From Phycisphaerae bacterium (GTDB lineage Bacteria > Planctomycetota > Phycisphaerae > Sedimentisphaerales > SG8-4): a stretch of 15,760 nucleotides of DNA. Position 1 is the first letter of the stretch, and every line of letters starts with the position of its first letter. Below, one piece after another: positions 6,498 to 12,600 of the stretch. The notes under the pieces were generated by a model. It had not been told where the DNA came from and searched no databases. It saw nothing but the letters and a program-made list of their open reading frames with translations. A program made the translations under genes and the position numbers. The stretch is taken from the NCBI GenBank assembly GCA_030613765.1, contig JAUWLI010000026.1, positions 1 to 15,760 of the forward strand. Direction: 5' to 3'.

Positions 6498-6590
6498 CCT
6501 CCGCGATCTCTGCGTTCTCCGCGGTTAAAAATTCGTGCCTTTGTGTCTTTGTGGCAATAAATCCGTTTAATCAGCGTAATCTGCGATTAA
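6498..6590. repeat. Second copy of the TCTGCG/TTCGTG repeat mosaic
   Basis: CCTCCGCGATCTCTGCGTTC and the following CTCCGCGGTTAAAA lead into ATTCGTGCCTTTGTGTCTTT (6531-6550) and then AATCAGCGTAATCTGCGATT (6569-6588). The same word types occur in another order at 6068-6195: there the CTGCG block precedes the TTCGTG block, here CTGCG blocks lie on both sides. The two segments are related but rearranged. Confidence 0.6.
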
Positions 6591-6616
6591 TAAACGACTT
6601 ACGTCCCTGTAAGGCG

Positions 6617-6632
6617 CTCTACAACTGTAGAG
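6617..6632. repeat. 6-bp perfect hairpin CTCTAC-AACT-GTAGAG
   Basis: CTCTAC (6617-6622) and GTAGAG (6627-6632) pair around a 4-base loop. It sits in the spacer at the junction between the TCTGCG mosaic and the CAAAGCCAAT array, possibly marking the edge of one repeat element. Confidence 0.5.
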
Positions 6633-6773
6633 GATATACTACAAATGTCGTGGATTCTTTACAAATCAACCTTTTTATGCAAAACAAAGCCAATTTCCGA
6701 AAAGTCAAGTTGAACGTAAATAAAGTATTAACAAAGAATTATGAACAAATGGACACTTGGTCAATTGGGAAAA

Positions 6774-6835
6774 CAAAGCCAATTCAAAGCCAATCAAAGC
6801 CAATTCAAACCCAATTAAAGCCAATAAAATGCCAA
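6774..6835. repeat. 10-11-bp tandem array (CAAAGCCAATT)
   Basis: Units at 6774-6784, 6785-6794, 6795-6805, 6806-6816 and 6817-6826 are variants of CAAAGCCAATT, then decay through GCCAAAACGAACCCAA. The spacing of 10-11 bases is about one DNA helical turn. Translation gives a biased K/P/I/Q string with no resemblance to a folded protein. A single CAAAGCCAATTTC (6933-6945) and another (6685-6696) show the same word outside the array. Confidence 0.8.
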
Positions 6836-6860
6836 AACGAACCCAAATGAACCCAATTTA

Positions 6861-6932
6861 TCGCGTCGTAGCCTCTGGCGAAGCCGGAAACAAACCCAAC
6901 TTGTCGCGGCGTAGCCTCTGGCGAAGCCGGAA
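6861..6932. repeat. 29-bp direct repeat, 43-bp period
   Basis: Copies at 6861-6889 and 6904-6932 differ at one position (T6866 versus G6909) and share the core GTAGCCTCTGGCGAAGCCGG. Each core contains a small GGC-GAA-GCC hairpin and is followed by a CAAA[C/G]CCAA word, so the full unit is about 43 bp and is joined to the preceding array. Two copies are too few, and the spacer too short, for a CRISPR. Confidence 0.85.
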
Positions 6933-7029
6933 CAAAGCCAATTTCAGAGGCAAAAAGTCGAGTTGGAGTGGGAATGACAGAATCGGGCAATCGGCAATAC
7001 AACACAATAATGTATCCAATATATGTGGA

Positions 7030-7058
7030 TTGACAATCGAGATTATTGGTTCTACAAT
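7030..7058 (+). promoter_or_regulatory. Strong sigma-70-type promoter for sppA
   Basis: A perfect TTGACA (7030-7035) and TACAAT (7053-7058, 5/6) lie 17 bases apart. Transcription would start near 7065, leaving a leader of about 24 nt before the ATG at 7089. It is independent of the repeat-region promoter at 6223. Confidence 0.7.
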
Positions 7059-7088
7059 GTCTGAGTTAACTTTCTGAAAGGATTCATT

Positions 7089-8123
7089 ATGGATTTTGAG
7101 CAGAATAATAATCAAACCGAGCCCATCCCCGGCAAGGCTGTAACCGAGTCGGCATCAAAACCTGCGAGAACGGGGGCCGGGTGGAGAATCTTCATCGGGA
7201 TTATTTTAGCACTGTCGATTCTGGTAAATATCGCATTAGTTTTTATGCTAATCGCCGTAGTTACGGTCTTTGCGACAGGGCAGCGGGATACTCATATTGA
7301 GGAACTTATACAATCCGGTTCGCGTAGAAACAAAATTGTGATAATTAAAATTGAGGGCATAATAGACGGACTGCAAGCTAAAAGTATACAGAAACAACTA
7401 AAACGGGCCCGGCAGGACAAACGAGTGAAGGGATTAATCATTAGTGTTAATTCGCCGGGCGGAACGATTTCCGGCAGTGACCAAATCTATAATGAAATCC
7501 GCAAGTACCGGGATGAAGCAGGTAAGCCGGTCGTCGCATTTATGCAGGGGATGGCTGCTTCGGGTGGTTACTATGCTTCAGTTGCCTGCGATAAAATTAT
7601 AGCAGAGCAAACAACGATTACCGGCTCGATTGGAGTCATATTCGGACACTTTGTTTTACAACAATTGATGGAGGAAAAGCTTGGTATCCAGCCTGTCATT
7701 ATTGCTTCAGGGTCAAAAAAAACCTGGCTTAGCATGTTCAAGCCGTTTGAAGAAGAACAGCGGCAATATGTACAGGAGAGGCTGATTAATCCCGCCTATG
7801 AAAGGTTCGTCGAGGTTGTTGCTGAAGGAAGGCCATCTCTTGATGTAAGCGAAGTCAAAGAAGTGGCAGACGGCGGTATTTATGGCGCCAAGGAAGCGCT
7901 AAAGCAAAAGTTAATAGATGACGTTGGCTATCTGGACGACGCAATAGAGATGGTTAAGAAAATGGCGCAGATTGATAAAGCCCAGGTAGTCGAATATCGA
8001 AGGCCGTTTTCATTGGCCGGCTTTTTGTCTTTACGAAGCAAAAAAAATATCCTGCAGTTCGACAGAGCTATGCTGTACGAGCTTAGTACCCCACAGTTAC
8101 TATACCTTTGGACCGGATATTAA
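7089..8123 (+). CDS. sppA: Signal peptide peptidase SppA (peptidase family S49)
   Basis: This 344-residue membrane serine protease is expected to degrade leftover signal peptides at the cytoplasmic membrane. A hydrophilic N-terminus is followed by one transmembrane segment (about 33-61), then the S49 catalytic domain outside the membrane. The nucleophile is Ser158 in GMAASGGYYAS and the general-base Lys is Lys211 in SGSKKTW followed by FKPF, the Ser-Lys dyad of the short (Bacillus-type) SppA. ISVNSPGG (118-125) and TGSIGVI (178-184) are further family motifs. Length is close to that of B. subtilis SppA rather than the double-domain E. coli form. AAAGGA at 7077-7082 precedes the ATG by six bases. 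It has its own promoter and appears monocistronic; 220 bases separate it from the next gene. Confidence 0.93.
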   Translation: MDFEQNNNQTEPIPGKAVTESASKPARTGAGWRIFIGIILALSILVNIALVFMLIAVVTVFATGQRDTHIEELIQSGSRRNKIVIIKIEGIIDGLQAKSIQKQLKRARQDKRVKGLIISVNSPGGTISGSDQIYNEIRKYRDEAGKPVVAFMQGMAASGGYYASVACDKIIAEQTTITGSIGVIFGHFVLQQLMEEKLGIQPVIIASGSKKTWLSMFKPFEEEQRQYVQERLINPAYERFVEVVAEGRPSLDVSEVKEVADGGIYGAKEALKQKLIDDVGYLDDAIEMVKKMAQIDKAQVVEYRRPFSLAGFLSLRSKKNILQFDRAMLYELSTPQLLYLWTGY

Positions 8124-8343
8124 GGACTGTCAACTGTTAGCTTAAAAGTCAGCAAGTTCAGGACAATCCAATCATACGATTTTCAGGAACAGTATCCAGT
8201 CCGGATTTCATTAAATCTGTCGATAAAGTTCACCGATAGTAAAAATGGTAATGTGGTTAGACTACGTCCGCTTTTTCATATGGGACGTTATTATGCCGGT
8301 CTGTAAAGGACCGTAGCTAAGTCAAGCACACGAAGGATACGGT
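8124..8343 (+). other. Spacer with a small hairpin before the CBS gene
   Basis: The 220-base spacer contains no convincing promoter or terminator. The one clear structure is CGGTC (8297-8301) pairing with GACCG (8309-8313) around a 7-nt loop, 18 bases upstream of the GAAGGA ribosome binding site. Lack of a terminator leaves open that the CBS gene is read through from sppA. Confidence 0.4.
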
Positions 8344-9423
8344 ATGATAAACATACAATATAGGTTAATCGACCTGATAGATGACATGCGGGACGGTAAA
8401 GATGTCATTTTTCAGTCCATACGCACTGCCGAGGACATCATGACTTTTAACGTCAAGACCCTTACTCTGGACGATACCATAGATACATGTCTTGAGTTTA
8501 TGGACAACAACAACATCCGGCATATACCTGTAATGGACGTTCTAACCGAGGAAAGCGAAAAACCCTACTTTGTGGGTGTCGTTTCACAAAGAGATGTGTT
8601 CCGACAGATTTCGCCATACCTCGGAAAAGTTGGCGAGGTTGAAGCAGATATAAAATCAATACGTCAACAATTGGGACGCATCGTCACGAGAAATCCCATA
8701 TGCGTATCACCTGAGATAGAGATACCGGAGATGATTACCATCATGGTGGATAATCACATTGATATGCTTCCTGTTCTTATTAAGGATGACATAGTAGGCA
8801 TTGTCACAACAGCAGATTTTATTAAGCTCTTTGTAAGGCTCGATGCGATACGCCAGCTATACATCAACTCAGGCAGTGTGGGAAAGAACCGACGTCTCGT
8901 TGACCTTCTCGCCGGCGGCTCGGACGATGTGTCGGCAGCGCTGGCATCAATTCTGAGAAAGGTCGAAGACATCATGACCGAGCAGGTGGTTTGTCTGTCA
9001 GAGCAGGACAAGCTGGCTGAGGCAATGAAGGTCATGCAAAAAGGACGATTCAGACACGTGCCGGTGGTGGACAAGGAGATGAAATTACTGGGTATCATCT
9101 CCGATCGTGATATTCTCCGTCATCTTCCCATACTTAGCAGGCAACACCAGAAACAGTCAAAGGTATTTAGGTCCCGCCTATTTGACGTTGATCCAGAGGA
9201 CCCAAGTCTTGAACTACCCCTAAGTCGCGTCATGAGCAGTCACGTATTTCATGTTTTGCCCAGCTGCAGCTTCTACGAAGCTATAAAAATGCTTGACGAG
9301 AAAAAGATAAGCTGCCTTCCAGTAGTTGATGAAGAACAAAAGATTCAAGGAATAATCACTGTAACGGACGTGATGCGTGGATTACTTGCCGCCTGCACGC
9401 TGACAGCGAAATCCAGAGAGTAG
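8344..9423 (+). CDS. Protein with four CBS domains (two Bateman modules)
   Basis: The 359-residue protein consists almost entirely of CBS domains, at about residues 29-90, 113-162, 207-262 and 295-348. Each shows the family pattern of a DIM- or RVM-type start, a conserved HIPV, MLPV, HVPV or CLPV strand, and a closing GVVSQRDV, GIVTTADF, GIISDRDI or GIITVTDV (G-I-V/I-T/S-x-x-D). That last motif contains the Asp that binds ribose of adenine nucleotides in many CBS pairs. No enzyme, channel or DNA-binding domain is attached, so it is probably a cytoplasmic nucleotide-sensing regulator acting on an unknown partner. GAAGGA (8332-8337) is six bases before the ATG. The 170-270 region, which includes the gap between pairs, looks partly helical. 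The ligand (AMP, ATP, SAM, c-di-AMP) cannot be decided from sequence. Confidence 0.88.
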   Translation: MINIQYRLIDLIDDMRDGKDVIFQSIRTAEDIMTFNVKTLTLDDTIDTCLEFMDNNNIRHIPVMDVLTEESEKPYFVGVVSQRDVFRQISPYLGKVGEVEADIKSIRQQLGRIVTRNPICVSPEIEIPEMITIMVDNHIDMLPVLIKDDIVGIVTTADFIKLFVRLDAIRQLYINSGSVGKNRRLVDLLAGGSDDVSAALASILRKVEDIMTEQVVCLSEQDKLAEAMKVMQKGRFRHVPVVDKEMKLLGIISDRDILRHLPILSRQHQKQSKVFRSRLFDVDPEDPSLELPLSRVMSSHVFHVLPSCSFYEAIKMLDEKKISCLPVVDEEQKIQGIITVTDVMRGLLAACTLTAKSRE

Positions 9424-9474
9424 TTGTTCGTGTGTGTATCCGCCCATAGAGCAACGTTGGCGTTTAAAAAGGGA

Positions 9475-9502
9475 TTGACTCAGTCGCTCTATATGTTATA
9501 AT
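9475..9502 (+). promoter_or_regulatory. Strong sigma-70-type promoter for the giant secreted protein
   Basis: TTGACT (9475-9480, 5/6) and a perfect TATAAT (9497-9502) are 16 bases apart. The start would be near 9509, giving a leader of about 170 nt before the ATG at 9678. Confidence 0.65.
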
Positions 9503-9539
9503 GAAATTAAGTCATTTTTACGATTTTGGTTGTATAAGG

Positions 9540-9646
9540 CCCATAAGCTACAGTAACACCAGCTTGCAAAAAGAGCACCTGTGGTTGCGCAGGCACATGT
9601 AAAATGGGAACCCACAAAGATAAAACCGTGGTCAGCGGTTTATATC
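9540..9646 (+). promoter_or_regulatory. Structured 5' leader: three-way junction plus hairpin
   Basis: CCCAT (9540-9544) pairs with ATGGG (9604-9608) and encloses two arms. One is AAGCT (9545-9549) with AGCTT (9561-9565), which stacks directly on the closing helix. The other is CCTGTG (9578-9583) with CGCAGG (9588-9593) around a GTTG loop, using one G-U. A separate 10-bp hairpin follows: GATAAAACCG (9619-9628) with CGGTTT and TATC (9636-9646) and one bulged A. The hairpin ends 11 bases before the purine-rich GGAGAAGAG that precedes the start codon. I cannot assign it to a named riboswitch class; short helices of this size also occur by chance. Confidence 0.35.
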
Positions 9647-9677
9647 TAATTAACATCGGAGAAGAGTCAGACAGAAG

Positions 9678-12600
9678 ATGCTCAGAACTATGAAAATCCC
9701 GTTTTTATCACTGGTATTAATAGCATCCTTGTCTTGTCCAAGTTATGCCCAGCTTCAACTCGCAGGCGATTTGAATGATGACCAGAGGGTTGATCTCAAA
9801 GACCTGCGTATTTTTGCCTGGCAGTGGTTGGACCCAGTTTGTCTGGCACCTGGTTGCTCAGCCAACCTGAATGGCGTCGATGGCGTAAATATGGCCGACC
9901 TCGCACTGTTAGCACAAAACTGGCACCAAGGACCCAAGGTAGTCATCAACGAGATTCACTATGACCCCGATGTCAAGACAGAATTAGTCGAATTTGTCGA
10001 GCTTCATAATTCAGGGACGGTGGATGCTAATATTTCCGGCTGGTACTTTTCAGAAGGTATTTCGTATCAATTCCCACCCAGCTCGATACTGCCAGCAGGC
10101 GGCTATTTAATCGTCGCGCAGGATCCGGATGCGGTTCAGACTAAATTCGGTACGTCATCGAGTTTGATCTTCGGCCCGTTTTTTGGCAGGCTCGAAAATG
10201 ATGGTGAAAAGCTTGAACTGCGAAACGCCCAAGGTTTTAGTATAGACGAGGTTGATTACAGACGCCGCTTCCCCTGGCCGATTGTCGGTGATCCACCGGG
10301 CTACTCTATCGAACTGGTTAATCCTGCGCTGGATAACGACCTTGGAGGCAGTTGGCGACCGAGCGAGCCAGAGGCAATTGCTCCGCCGAAGACAATCCTG
10401 TCCGCTGGTGGTACATGGAGCTACTTCAAGGGATTATCGGAGGCCTCATCGCCGATGTCTGCCTGGCGACAGTTTGATTTCGATGACTTATCCTGGTCAA
10501 CAGGTCAGCTACCCATAGGCTATGGTGAAGGCTTCATTGTAACCAACTTGAACGATATGCAAGGTGGATATACATCGGTATTTCTGCGAAAGAAGTTTGA
10601 TGTGAACAATCCGGGTTCCATTAATTACCTTTGGCTTGATACAATTTACGATGATGGCTGGAATGCCTGGATTAATGGCAAGTTTGTGAAGGGAGACAAC
10701 GTGTCGGATCCCAATCTGCCATTTGACGCAACGGCCGGCCCAGCACGCGAAGACCTCGAATGGAACGAGTTTACCCTGCCACATCCTTCCGGTTATCTCG
10801 AGACCGAAAATGTCCTGGCCATCCAACTGTTCAATTCTTCGCTCGGCAGCTCTTCCGACTGCTTCCTCGATGTTCGGTTGGTCGAAAGGCCGTCCTCGTC
10901 GTCAGCCAGCCCTACGCCAGGTCAGCGAAACACCACTTACTCTGCCAATATTCCGCCGCAGATGCGGCAGGTTAAACACCGTCCCATGCAGCCCCGAAGC
11001 AGCGACGATGTCAAGATTACAGTAAAAGTAACGGATCCTGACGGTGTGAAGTCAGTCATTCTATCCTATCAACTTGTCTATCCGGGCAGTTATATCGAGT
11101 TGACTGACCCGGAATATGAAACCAACTGGACCGACTATAACTTGCCGATGACCGACGATGGCATTGGGAGTGATGAAGAAGCGGGCGACGATATATATAC
11201 AGTCGTGATTCCCGACTCTCTTCATACTCATCGCTTGCTTGTGCGGTATCGTATCACGGCAACAGACAATACTGACCTGAGTATCACCGGTCCATACGCA
11301 CATGATCCCCAGCCGAACTTCGCTTACTTTGTCTATGATGGCGTACCGGGTTGGAGCGGAGCGATTGATCCAGACAGTACTGACCCAGTTAAGAACCAAG
11401 TTGTCGATTACAGTCCTTCTGTTTTGACCAGGATCCCGGTCTACCACCTCATCAGCAAAAAGGATTCGGTCGAGCACTCCACGTGGATTGATAAGTACGG
11501 GGGCGATCTGTATAAATGGAAGGGCACACTGGTCTATGATGACGAAGTTTACGACCACATCCGCTACCGGGCAAGGGGTGGGGTTTGGCGATACTCGATG
11601 GGCAAGAACATGTGGAAGTTCGACTTCAACCGTGGTCATTTCTTCCAGGCATGGGATGACTACGGCAAAAAATATGATACGACGTGGGACAAGCTCAATT
11701 TCTCTGCGTGTATCCAGCAGGGTAACTACCTGCACCGAGGAGAGCAGGGCATAATCGAGGCAGCTTCATTTTTGCCGTTCAACCTCATGGGTGTGGAGGC
11801 GCCCAAAACGCACTGGGTACACTACCGCATAATTGACGAAGCGGTTGAATCCGGACCGACGCAGTACGACGGTGACTTCTGGGGGCTTTATATGGTCATT
11901 GAGCAGATGGATGGACGGTTTTTGGATGAGCACTATCTACCCGACGGTAACCTTTACAAGATCGAAGGCCATAATGGAGAGTTGAACAACCAAGGCCCAA
12001 CCGCTGTAACTGACAAGTCGGACTTCGACGCGTTCAAATCGGGCTATTACTACGACCCGAACCCGAATGAGCAATGGTGGCGGGATAACGTCAACCTCGA
12101 GAGTTATTACGGCTACCGCGCAGTTGTCGAGGGCGTTCACCACGGCGACATCGGCTACGGTAAAAACTGGTTCTTCTATCTCAATCCAGAGACTAATATC
12201 TGGTATATGCTGCCCTGGGATGTCGATCTTTGCTGGGCCAACAACATGTACGGCAATGGGGAAGATACCTTCAAGAATGAGGGTGCGATATTCTCGCATT
12301 CAGCTATTTATCTTGAATATCATAATCGCCTCCGGGAATTTCACGACCTTCTGTACAACTCCGAGCAGATGGACAAGCTGCTTGATGACTTGGCTGCGAT
12401 CATTGATCCCGTCAGCGGACCTACAATCGTGGATGCGGACAGGGCGATGTGGGATTATAATCCGCTCATGATCAACACGGGTTATCCACACTATGTCAAT
12501 CTCAGCAAGGCCGGTCATGGTCGTTTCTACCAGCAGGCGGCAACTAAGGATTTTCGGGGTATGGTCCAAATCATGAAGGACTATGTCAAACCGGGCGCCT

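Larger units (their letters stand above)
5862..7029. other. Gene-free spacer filled with repeat fragments
   Basis: About 1.2 kb without a credible protein gene. It contains T-rich stretches, low-complexity phrases built on TCTGCG, TTCGTG and CAAAGCCAAT, several hairpins, a 7-bp tandem array, two copies of a 29-bp repeat, and one orphan promoter, all listed separately. Open frames at 6380-6850 and 6757-7077 translate these repeats and have no ribosome binding site or family resemblance. The mosaic looks like an accumulation of dispersed intergenic repeat elements rather than one insertion sequence: no terminal inverted repeats or transposase were found. Confidence 0.7.

Noticed and set aside
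6380..6850. 156-codon open frame in the repeat spacer
   Set aside because: Its translation follows the TCTATCG, TCTGCG and CAAAGCCAAT repeats, it has no ribosome binding site, and it crosses several unrelated repeat fragments.
6415..6932. Possible CRISPR array
   Set aside because: The tandem units are 7 or 10-11 bp, and the 29-bp repeat has only two copies with a 14-bp spacer; no cas genes are present.
6757..7077. 106-codon open frame before sppA
   Set aside because: It translates the CAAAGCCAAT array and the 29-bp direct repeats in another frame and overlaps the sppA promoter.
11061..11735. 224-codon minus-strand open frame inside the giant gene
   Set aside because: It is antisense to the CotH and Ig-like coding region, whose protein is clearly recognisable; there is no family resemblance or ribosome binding site.
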